From: Triplophysa rosa
Lineage: Eukaryota > Chordata > Actinopteri > Cypriniformes > Nemacheilidae
Assembly: GCF_024868665.1 (NCBI RefSeq)
Contig: NC_079896.1
Span: 26,397,976 to 26,461,975, forward strand
Direction: 5' to 3'
DNA length: 64,000 bases
Shown: one piece after another, positions 41,606 to 52,502 of the stretch
Numbering within the stretch: the first letter of the stretch is position 1
How the letters are laid out: each line of letters begins with the position of its first letter
The notes under the pieces: generated by a model
The model's input: the letters and a program-made list of their open reading frames with translations, nothing else
Told to the model about the DNA's origin: nothing
The model's database searches: none
Made by a program: the position numbers and the translations under genes

Positions 41606-44439
41606 CGGCCAAGTGTGAAACTGCTCAGTGAGAATGAAAGAGCGCATGCCTTTTGGGTGGATGTTCATCTTCGCTTAAGGCTTTGGGCGCTTTTAAAAAT
41701 AGCGTTGAGTTTACTTCATCACAAACACTGGAAGTATACTTGGCTGACCTCGCTACCGATGTGTCTGTTTACTTCCTTCGAGTTTTTACGAATCCCACCA
41801 AAGGGAATTAAGATATCGTGCTTGTTTCTGAAAGTAAATCACCAAAGCAGCAGTGTGGGAGCCGACTCGCACGGAGACGTTCAGCCAAAAAATGCTCTCT
41901 CTGTGTGAATGCATGCGGGTGGATTTCATTTCCATGCTGTTTCAGTTCAGGAGGGTGAATTGAATTCATTCCAGGAGACGAATGGAAGGAATTCCTTGAA
42001 AAGACTGCGCAAAGATCCACGGGGTTGAAATTGAATTGTGATTTGAACCAAATTGAATTTCCTCTGCTGAACTGGACACAACACACCTCCATCCCGATGA
42101 TGATGATGATGATGATTCTCAATGAGATACGTCACTGTATTGTTTCTGTGTGTTATCATGTGCTCGCTACGCATTTAACTTACAGTTATTGTACATTTTC
42201 CACTGATTTGGACAGATACATCTACATGCATTTTCTAGATGAAAGCACAGGCGCTCCTTAAGTGTGTTTAAACTGGTTTCCAAAAGTGCATTTCTTTCTT
42301 TTAAAAGGAAATATTTTCTTCCATCATGTTTTTTGTATTGCTGATGTCTGAAAGGATTTTCTTTTTTGTCCTGACTGCAGCTTTTCTGATTTTGAGCAAC
42401 TTAAAGGGGACTTTAATTTTTCAAACCATCTGTGATGTTAAAAAGGTTGTTAGGGATTAAAACTTTAAAGGAGACTTATTTCCACCCACAAGACACAATA
42501 GACTGTAGCATTCTATGTAAAACACGGTCATCCACAGCAGCTCTGTTCCAAACCACAGATCATGTTTGAGAGCATCATTCACAACATAAAAGCTGTTCCA
42601 AGAAATAGACAGAAATATTACGCTGGTTTATTAAAAAACAATTCGAATTAATAAATAAACACATTAATAAAAGGTCTCAGACTGCATTGCATGTATGCCT
42701 TTCGGATTAGGCAATCCCAGAATGCATAGCAGTGAGCTCAGTGGAAAATGTCCAAATATGGCCAATGAAATGTTGAGAAATGATACTGCAAAATATCGTC
42801 ATGTATGATTTTTGGTCTAAAATATTCATCTTTGAAAATAAATATTTTCCTGTTTCACGATCATCCAAGATTTGGTTTGTTTATTTGAGAATGGAGCCGT
42901 TGGCAACAGAACATCAGTCAGCTGTGAGCTTTAGTCGAGTCTCTTGTGGGTCATTTGTGTGGTGTGACAGTGACTGTTAACAGTTTCTTCCCATCATTCA
43001 CTTGTGAGGGTCCATAGCCGTTGGGATGTCTATGTAGACAGCACTGCAGCTCATTAGATTCTGAAGCAGAGCTTTTGACACAAGACACAAAGATTTCTCA
43101 ACACAGGTCTATCTGCGTGTAAGGATCATTCTAAGATGCACCCTGAAGAAAAAGAGTGTGTTACAGGACAATGCATATGATGTAACCAAACCAAAGTAAT
43201 GGAACATAAAAGACTGGCTGCAGACAGCAGAGGTTAGAATAGGAGCACATGGCATCGTTTGATGAGTTTCTCTAAACCCTTAAAGATTTATACACGCCAG
43301 AAAACCTCCTGTGGTGTGTGCGGTGTGGCCAACGAAACTGCATTACAACTTCACATCCCTTTAGTGGCTGATCACTTCTGTTCTTCAATCCACAAAATAA
43401 AACAGAAATGTCTTGTTTTACAGTGCATCTCAATATATAAAACACATTTTGAAGGGGTTATGAGTTTTAATGAATGTATTCTCAGTTGTCTCTGTTGCGT
43501 TTGTTTTCATGAATTTTTGGGTATTGTAAACAATTTGGTATAAACATGTGTGTGTGTGTGCGTGCGTGCATGTGTGTTGATAAGGACAAGTCCCCACAAT
43601 CATGTCAAAACTAACCTGTGTGTTTTTGGAAGTATGTAACTACACTTTGGTGAAGAATTTGTCAATAAAAGTGAGCTAAATCTTAGAAAATATACAGGGA
43701 CACTTTCCAAAGGTTAAAAATGAGACTGTAAGAATAACACAATCAAAAAATCACAAGAGACTCCACACAACGAAACTAAGACAAGACCTAAAAACTTGAG
43801 TCAACAAGTCGACAACTATTTTTTTTTACTGACAACGCTAAAATAAAAACTTGCTTAGTTGTAAAATTACAGTTGGGGATTTTATTCTTTCTACAATGCC
43901 TTTTCCATTATTTCTTACAACACTTTTGACAATCAATAACTTGATTTCTGTTCTTGCGATTTACATGCACAAAAGCAGTTTAAAAATACAAACTCGTAAA
44001 AAATATCTGTTTGTTGTCATTTCACGTTATTTAAGTAAATGAGATCATTTTGTGCCTTTAAATATTTCTTGTGTGTGTCAAATGAATATTTATAGAAAGA
44101 TATCGCTGTACGCTTTTATTTTTTATCTTTAAACCTCACATTCCTCACATTGTTCTCTCAAATTGACTTATGTTTTAATGGCTTTGTTTTGTCCCTTCAA
44201 GTTAAGTGTAATTTTCTTTCTGTGCAACAATTAAAGTGTGCGGGGCAGTAATTCTGTTTAAGGACCCTTTAAATGGACAGTCTATGCAAATTAGAAAATT
44301 GTGCAAAGGCGTAAAGAGAAAGAAAAACAGGAATAAATTATGCAAATAACAAAAGGACTTGACCATTTGAAAGCCTGCGTTCCCAGTAATAAGTGCAGTG
44401 GCAATTTTTTTTATTTTAGCACGCAGTCATTAAAGGACA

Positions 44440-44462
44440 ATTCTCTCTCTCTCTCTCTCTGA
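44440..44462. repeat. (TC)n microsatellite
   Basis: About 22 bases of pure CT, close to the left end of the second GTCCCC-type repeat. Confidence 0.9.
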
Positions 44463-44521
44463 TAGATTTGACAACAGGATGAATGAACACAAACAGCTGT
44501 TTGTGTGTGTGTGTGTGTGTG

Positions 44522-44712
44522 AAGGGTAAACCCTACGGTATGGGGACAAAATGTCCCACAAAGATGGCAATATCCAAAACCCTTGTCCTTGTGAGGACAT
44601 TTTTTGGTCCCCATGAGGAAACAAGCTTATAAATCATACAGAATGAACTTTTGTGAAAATGTAAAAGAGCAGACAGTTGTGTGTGATTGTTAGGGTTAGG
44701 GGGAGGGAATAA
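44522..44712. mobile_element. GTCCCC-type dispersed repeat, copy 2 (left part)
   Basis: It is almost identical to 36280-36460 from AAACCCTACGGTATGGGGAC to GTTAGGGTTAGGGGGAGGGA, then stops at a (TG)n tract (44716-44762). The right part, with ATGTCCCCATAAAAC, is absent. Confidence 0.8.
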
Positions 44713-44794
44713 ATTGTGTGTGTGTGTGTGTGTGCGTGCGTGCGTGCGTGTGTGTGTGTGTGAACTTGAATGCACACCAACTCATGGGGACTCG

Positions 44795-44985
44795 TGTCAC
44801 TGTGGGGACCAAAATTGAGGTCCGCACGGGCACAAAAGCTTATAAATTGTACAGAACGATAATTTTTGAAAATCTAATAATGCAAAAAGTTTTCTACGAT
44901 CTTTAGGTTTAGGGGTAGGGGATAAAATATACAGTTTGTACAGTATACAACTCATTACGCCTATGGACTGTCCCCACGGAGTGTG
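44795..44985. mobile_element. GTCCCC-type dispersed repeat, diverged copy 3
   Basis: It runs GTGTCACTGTGGGGACCAAA, AAGCTTATAAATTGTACAG, TTTAGGGGTAGGGGAT and ends TGTCCCCACGG next to another (TG)n tract. It is clearly the same design as copies 1 and 2 but older. Confidence 0.65.
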
Positions 44986-45134
44986 TGTGTGTGTGTGCGC
45001 GAGTGCGTGCGTGTAGACGATTGTACATTTGTTATTATGCATAGTATTGATAATATATAATATTAATAAAGTTCAAATTATGTGTCCGTTTGTGTGCTTT
45101 CTGTGACTTTACCAGCTAGCCAACATGTTTAACA

Positions 45135-45136
45135 TT

Positions 45137-45200
<64 letters not shown>

Positions 45201-45210
45201 TTTCTTTCTT
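45135..45210. repeat. (TTTC)n microsatellite
   Basis: About 18 TTTC units with one interruption near the right end. Polypyrimidine on +, so capable in principle of triplex formation. Confidence 0.95.
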
Positions 45211-45546
45211 GCTTGATTCACATGGATGAATGGGTTTTATTTACAGTACGACATTTAGAGTAAAACATTTGAAATGATCTCAGTAATAGCCTTTCTTTCC
45301 GTACAAAACTAGCTTGAATAGGCTTTTCGTGCTAGAGAATTTTTACACAGACGGCTGAATCAAAAGGAACGATCACAAGCTAATTTGTTTTCTTGAAAAT
45401 AATCATAATTATTCAAATAATCTTGGTGACTTTGGGCTGGGCCGGTAAACAACATAGCAACACCCTAACAACCGTCCATGACACCCATCTTTACATCCGT
45501 ACACCACTTTAAAAGATATAAAAATTTCACTTTTTTTACATTATTT

Positions 45547-45871
45547 GGTAACACTTTACAATAAGGTGCTATTATTTATCATTAGTAAATGCATTAACTA
45601 ACATTAGCTAACAATGAACAATTGTTATTAATTGCATTTATTAATCCTTGTCAATGTTAGTTCATGTCAATACAGTTATTCATGTTAGTTCATGGTGCAT
45701 TAACTAATGTTAACATTTACAACATTTGATTTTAATAATGTTTTAGTAAATGCTGAAATTAACATGAACTATTATTAATAAATGCTGTAGGAGTATTGTT
45801 CATTGTTAGTTCATGTTAGCTAATGCATTAACTCATTGTTAACAAATAGCACCTTATTGTAAAGTGTCACC
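45547..45871. mobile_element. hAT-type palindromic MITE with perfect 8-bp target duplication
   Basis: The left end GGTAACACTTTACAATAAGG and the reverse complement of the right end (GGTGACACTTTACAATAAGG) agree over about 27 bases except one. CATTATTT flanks it exactly on both sides (45539-45546 and 45872-45879). An 8-bp duplication is characteristic of the hAT superfamily. The interior is largely self-complementary (TTAGTTCATG and CATGAACTAA phrases) and non-coding. Confidence 0.9.
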
Positions 45872-46690
45872 CATTATTTAAATCTCACATAATTAAATCT
45901 TAAAGATATTCATTTAACGTTTTGATTCAATTATACATTTTCTGATTGTATTTTTAACATTTGTGTAGTGTTAAAAAACTGAAACAGGAAGTTCTTCTGG
46001 ACCCGTGTTGAACCTGCGTTATGTCTTCCAAAGTGGTCTATAGTGATCTAACGATGTTTTTTCCATATAGCTTTTGAACATTTTTAAAAATGAGACCTGT
46101 CCATTTTGAACTCACACCCAGAGCTCAGACTGAGATCTAAGACTGATCTCCAATCGTTCATTTGGTCCTCTTTTAAACGTGCCTCAGTCACGGGAACATT
46201 GGGTTCTGAGGGCTGATAACGGCGATGATGTCTTCTAATCTGAGACAATTATCTACATGTTATTGTGGTTAATCCGGAACGAAAATGTATTCGTCGTCAC
46301 GAATCGCTATTTTAATAGACACCTTAATTACGGCTAACACAAGTCATTAAAATGTAAGGTAGAGTACTCATTTGAATAATCATAGCGCTCGGCTCGGCAC
46401 GCAGCGAGACCCCCTCCTTTAACTGAGAGTTAACTGTTAAAAATATATCCAATTAGATTTTGATTTCAGCTCAAGATAAAGCCATCCATCCTGTATTTAT
46501 CTGCAATTTTCTTCGCTTTCCTTGCTTTCACAGTCTGTTTACACCATTGATCTACTACAGTGACAGGTGTGATTTTTACCCCTGAAGCTTTGAAGCGTGT
46601 AGTTTGTCAAACTCACACCTGTCTGAATCCAATCTGAGCATCACTGGCACTTGTGAGGGGATTGTGGAGAAATGCTGTTGGTTTGTACGT

Positions 46691-47089
46691 TTAAAGTCCC
46701 CGTTAACCGGAAGTTGCGATCGTTTTTACTTCCGTATTCTGACACATTCACGAGTGAAAAGTAATTTCAAAGGAGAAAATGAGTGGGCGTGGCTTGTGTT
46801 TTTCCCTGCGAATTGATTGGATGTGTAAAAACAGCTGTTGCATTGATTTTGCAATGAAACTGGCAGCAGACTGACAGTTGAAGGGGAGGAGTTGACGGAT
46901 GCTCCGGCCAAGCCATCTAATTTATGTCATTTCAGGGCAGAAGTGCATTTTCAGATTTTAACTGAAGATTATGAGGGCACGTGAATTTTAAAAAGAAAAT
47001 GAGCCACATTGATAAGCTATTTACTATAAACACTGCAATATTTCATGAAAAAGTATGAAATTTCATTTTTAATTTCACTGGGACTTTAA
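46691..47089. mobile_element. TTAA-flanked MITE, copy 2
   Basis: TTAA at both ends; inverted ends AGTCCCCGTTAA and (reverse complement) AGTCCCAGTGAA. The interior matches 5845-6239 (CCGGAAGTTGCGATCGTTTT, GGCAGCAGACTGACAGTTGA, GATTATGAGGG), in the same orientation. Confidence 0.8.
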
Positions 47090-48504
47090 GGCCCCGGTGT
47101 GTCTGTAACTCGCTGCACTTTATCCTTCCTCTCCTCATCTCTTGCATCTGATTGGTTGAGAATGAGGTAAAGAGTGGTTTTAACCTACTGAAATACAAAC
47201 TGCTTTAATGTACCGGCCGCTCGTGCGTCTCCGGCTGTGATCTCTGGAGACGCATTACACGACTAATGGTCTGAGCGCGCTTCATTACTGCTTTAATCTA
47301 ACATAGTGACATCATTTTATAATACACACATTCATTTCATCACCCATTCACTCTCTCTTTCTTCAAACATGCACACAAAAGACACGGCTTTATAAAAGCA
47401 GAATTTCACATGCATCTCTTTCGCTCGCTGTCGCTACACATTTCCAAAGCCACCCTTCAGCGGACGAAGCCTGCTTTCCTTCACCTTTTTATCTCCCTCC
47501 CTCTCCACAATCTCTCTCTCCCTCCGTGTGTAAATGCCATCTGAGAAGAGAAGATTCTGACAGACTGACCTTGAGTCAGTGGCCATAACTCAACAGGTAC
47601 TTACAGTGGGAAACAGATTGCTTTTATATGGGCCTGTAAAACAGATCCATCTATCTGTCTGTGTGCTGCTGGGATTCACAAAGTCAATCATATTTGTGTG
47701 CGTTCTGTTTCTCATAGTGCTGCAATAAGCAAACGGCCTCGTGCAGAAGAACAGAGAGTTGAAGAATTGGTCACAAACAGTGGGCTTCAAATGTCAGAGA
47801 CTGAAAATCAGGTTTTTTTATTTAATTCTGGATTTTGAAGATTTAGGATTTTGGAACATGTATCCCAAGAAAACGTTTTATCCAAGATTGCTACGCAACA
47901 ATAAGCCATTTGTATTTTGAATTGTGTTATATTTATCGTTTCACAATTTGTATGCAGATCCAAATGTTTCGTAAAATTTGATTTAGGAAAAGAATGGAAC
48001 ATGAAGCATCTTTACTGGTAATCACACTCACATCTATTTTACAAGGTGGCTGATTCCTATGCATTAGTAAGTATGTTTTAGTACGATTTGCTTTGGCACC
48101 AGTGACGTTAGGTTTAGGGGTGGAGTTAGGGGAGGGGCTTCAGTATTGTTTTTCTAATAATCATACGTTTTTTGCACGATTCACGCTGTACGAATTCATA
48201 CGAATTAGCCACCTCATAAAATAGGTCTGATTTTTTATGAAATCAGGTTGGGTTGTGTTTGAATACTGAATATAGCTTTAAAACTGATTGCAGACATTAA
48301 AAACCGTTTGATTGGATTCAAACAAGATCTTGATAATGGACCATTTACGCACAATGACGCATGTTTAAATCTCCATGATTGTATTGGTAAAAATGTCAAA
48401 AACATTTTAAAAACCGCCAAAATCAAACTGAGGGCAGAGTTCAGAGTCAGAAAAACGCTGCGTCTTCGTTGATTTGTCTTAAAGTAAAGTAATAGAGAAC
48501 TACT

Positions 48505-48769
48505 GGGGCCGGATTCACAAAACTGACCAAATATTAATTTGTTATTAAGATAAATTATATGACGTTCTCGTAAGAATGTTCTTTCTTAAATTCACAAATA
48601 TTTTCTTAAGATCATCTTAAGATCCATTTCTCATGAGAATAAAATGACTTTGTAAATCAATCTTGAGAAAAAAATTAAGAACTTTCTTAAGAAGTTTATT
48701 CAGGAATGCAAAACATTCCAAACGTTCCTGAGAATTTTCTCCTTAATAACGTTTTGGGAATGCGGCCCC
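48505..48769. mobile_element. GGGGCCG-ended palindromic MITE
   Basis: It starts GGGGCCGGATTCACAAAAC and ends GTTTTGGGAATGCGGCCCC, an imperfect terminal inverted repeat. The interior has mirrored TTCTTAAGATC and GATCATCTTAAG phrases. No clear target duplication was found. Non-coding. Confidence 0.75.
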
Positions 48770-48913
48770 TGATTCCAACTTCAAATATTTCTGCACGTAC
48801 ACCCTCCCTCTTGTCATGAAGACATGAGCATTGATTTCAGATTTTGTGCTTTCTGAAATTTAGTTTGGTGTACTGACCCGGCCTTTGCATTACATTCCTA
48901 TCCATCAAATGCA

Positions 48914-49125
48914 CTAAAGGGACACTTCACTCAAAAATATCAACTTTGTCATCATTTATTCACTCTTTCTTTACTGGAACACAAAAGAAGATATTTTGAG
49001 AAATGTCTCAGTGGGTTTGTGTTCACACAATGGAGTTCAGTGTTGTTAGCTTATCGACATTCTTCGAAATATCTTCTTTTGTTTTCTGAAGAAAAAAGAA
49101 ACTCATACAGGTTTGAAATGACTAT
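48914..49125. mobile_element. Palindromic MITE, further copy
   Basis: AAAGGGACACTTCACTCAAA, GTCATCATTTATTCA, AAAAGAAGATATTTTGAGAA and the mirrored AAATATCTTCTTTTGTTTTC show the same family as 20546-20819. Confidence 0.8.
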
Positions 49126-52100
49126 ATTTAATACTTCAAAAGTCTCTTGTTATCACTTCCAGATGTGAGACACTGATATAAAGGCGCTGATAATCTGTTG
49201 GTTCTCATCTTCTAAATGAAGGTAGAGTTACCCAGACAGTCTCTTTATCTCAGTCTTAACATATTAAACACAGCTTGTCTCCACTGCACGTGGCACGCTA
49301 GCGTCTCGAGTTGTGCAGAAAAAGAGAAGCCTTATAACCGCATTGTCCGGACGCTTACGCAGTGACCACACTAACTAGACAGAATAGCGGCGAATTAGCA
49401 TACCATCTGAATTCAGCAAGCACACACAACTGCAGGGTCAATATGCATGTCAGCGGCGCGCGCGTGTGAGAAAGAGAGACAGAAAGAGCTCTCTCCAAGA
49501 AAGTCAAGTGGGGTTGACGGCTGAACGGCGTCTCGCGCTGCTTCTGTCTTCGCTTTCCTACGCTTTGGAAAGCCAATCTCGGACTAACCCCAGAGAAATC
49601 CTCAGTACAGGACAGACACGCACACGCACGCACGCACGCACAAATGTGTCTCCGGATCTTGGAGAGGCGGCTAATCCCAAGCATTTAAGGATGTCAATTT
49701 AATGCTTTTCCAAAAGACTGTTCATATCTTCACACACTTAATGTTCCCGGCCTGCCCAAGTTTGACATCATCACACCCCCGGCTTCTGCAATCGGCTTTC
49801 CTCTCATAATTATGCAGAGCGGTTTTGTTTAATTACATTATGAGTTTCATTCGCCTTTGTTGTAGAGCTTCAGCATCTATTAAAGCTCTCTCGTGTGTGC
49901 GTGTGTGTGTGCGTGCGTGCGTGCGCGTGCGCGCGTGTGTGTGGTGGGTAATTATGAAATCGCATTGCTGAAAACACCATCACAACTACCATTTATTACC
50001 TTTGCAATTAATTGCATCTTTTATTGTTATTATTGTTTAATCGACCCTATAAAACAAAAGCAAATAAAAAAGAATCTATGATCCATTATAGTCGGCGCAT
50101 GTGGGTGATCTAGAGAGAGAGAGATACTGTGTAATTACAGCCCTTCAAACCACAACACCACTATTTTAATTAAGCATATAGAGTGCGCGCACACACGCAC
50201 GCACCTTCAAAGGTAGAGAAACGTAATTGAGGATGAGGGGCTGAGAATTAAAATGAAAGCTTAACATTAGACACACATAACCTTGAGATACCATTTTGAA
50301 GCGGCGAGTGGTCGGAGAGGGAGAGAGACGCTAATACAAAATGAGTGGGATGAAATAATGAGTTTTTTCTCTATTAAATTCTTTCTTTTTTTTTGATACT
50401 GCGAGTCCATTTCTCCGTATAGCCGTCCGTTTGGAAGCGTTAATCGCTTCATTTTCCCGCTCAAATGGCTCGGCCCACTCGACGGACCCTGACTAAGTAT
50501 GCAACGGAGGGATGGAAAGATGGAAATGTGGGCCAGAATGATGAAAATATGAGGTAGAAGGTTAGCCAGAGGAATAATTACGCCAGCTTCAGCCCCTTTC
50601 ACAGAAAAACCTCAGCGAGGCAAATATACAAGCATGTGGAGCTAATGACTCTTAATGCGCCGACGCCGGCCATAATTTCATAGTCTTCGCTCTTAATAAG
50701 CTTAGATGTAATGAATTGGTATTTAGAGGAGAAACTGTTTCCATATATCCGTTTAATGCCATTACTGGCCAAATTAACCTTGCAGCGGATTCATTAAGCT
50801 CTGTTCCGATTGGCCGATCATGCGGGGGAAAGGAAACGGATTAATGATGGACAACCTTTAAAACGCAGAGAGTTTTAGTGTTGGACAAATAAGCACATGC
50901 TGTGAATGTGAAGTTATGTTCGCGTGCGCGCCGGATTTGACTCAATACCTGTGAGGAGCAAACTCAAAAGTGAAATCGGTCACAGTTTACTCTCATTCCA
51001 GCAGGCATGTTTCAGGGCAATGAGTTTAGCTATAGACAGTTATATATGTGGAAAAGTGCTGCATTACAAGACAAACAGTTTTAAGTAATGAACACCTCAT
51101 CCTCCACACAACCTTTTGTTCATTGACTTGTGATGTTTGTGGAGTTCATGTAAGAGTTGAACGGTTCCATTGTGAGATCATAAATGAGAACATGTGTCTT
51201 TTTTCTGACTCGCTCAGTTTGACTGATGCCTTACAAAAGACAAGAACAGATGGAACGAAGAGATAAAAAAGAAAACCCGTCTTGTCTTCAAACTTACCGT
51301 GAGAATAAATCTGATTCAGTGTCTCGATATAACTCTCTCTCTCTCTCCTGCAGTTTGTCTCTTTCCAAACTCTTCTCTCTGTTTCTTTGACTGATGTCAG
51401 TTATGTTTCACTGACATCATAGCGTCTGTGTAAAATAAGCTTTTTATAAGAGAAATAATGTTAGAGAAAGATGTGTCATTAAAAGTTTCAAAAGGAAATG
51501 ATCACATAACTTGTGCTCTGCAAAACAGTGTTTTAAATCACTAAACATTTGACCATTCTATGGTGCGTATGTATTAAGAAAAGTGTCAAATTTAGGTGGT
51601 GACACATCATAGTTTGTGTGATATAATGGGATATAATATATTGATATATTGTGGGACACAATAGATGTAAATATGACTGACAGTGTTTGTCTCCGTTTAC
51701 TTTTTTATGCCAACATTCTTTAAATTTATATTAAATTTATATGATCCTGCAGTGTGACAAATATATGCTTTTTTTGTCTCTTAATTATTATCATCATAAT
51801 TTAAAAAGTCATAATATGCAGATCAAAATATGTTTAGATGGAGCCCTTCCTTTTGACCTTTCCAATGCCTCATAAATGTATTCTACATTACAGATCAAGT
51901 GTTTGCAGATTAATCAAAAATAAGATCATTTGAAAGTCAATAAAAGAGAGAAGATACAATTCAGGGACAAATGATTCTGATAATCATATTTATTAAAAAT
52001 TGTAATATACTTTGTAAATCTGCTTAGTCGTGTAATACTCTTGCATTAATATTCTCTGAAATAAATCCATTTTTATTATGATTAATAACAGGAATATGTT

Positions 52101-52453
52101 TGAACTTTGTTGCAAACTGAAGTGCAGGTCTCATGAGTGGTGTTTGTGTCTGTCTCTTTGAAATGTTGTGAATAAAGTGAGGATAAGCAAATTCCTTGCT
52201 CCTGAATTATTAACATCTCTTCGATTTCTTCCTGTGGCTTTGCTTCTACCTACAGCGCAGCCACAACAGTTAATGCCATCATTCAAATACAGTCTTCATT
52301 CTTCACATTGAACAGATCAATATTCTATTGATTTAAATGATATTGAAGATGTTGTAACCTTGATATGTTAAACTACAGTCCTACTTGTAAACATGGCTTT
52401 GTAGGATGTACTTACTGTTGTTGGCTTATTAAATGCTCTTTTATTTGTACGTC

Positions 52454-52502
52454 CCTTTGCATAAAAGCATCTGCTAAACGAATAAATGTCAAATGTATTT
52501 AT
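52454..52502 (+). repeat. L2/SINE 3' tail fragment
   Basis: CTTTGCATAAAAGCATCTGC followed by TAAACGAATAAATGTCAAATG is the tail shared by the L2 fragment at 25160-25205. No body is recognisable upstream. Confidence 0.6.
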
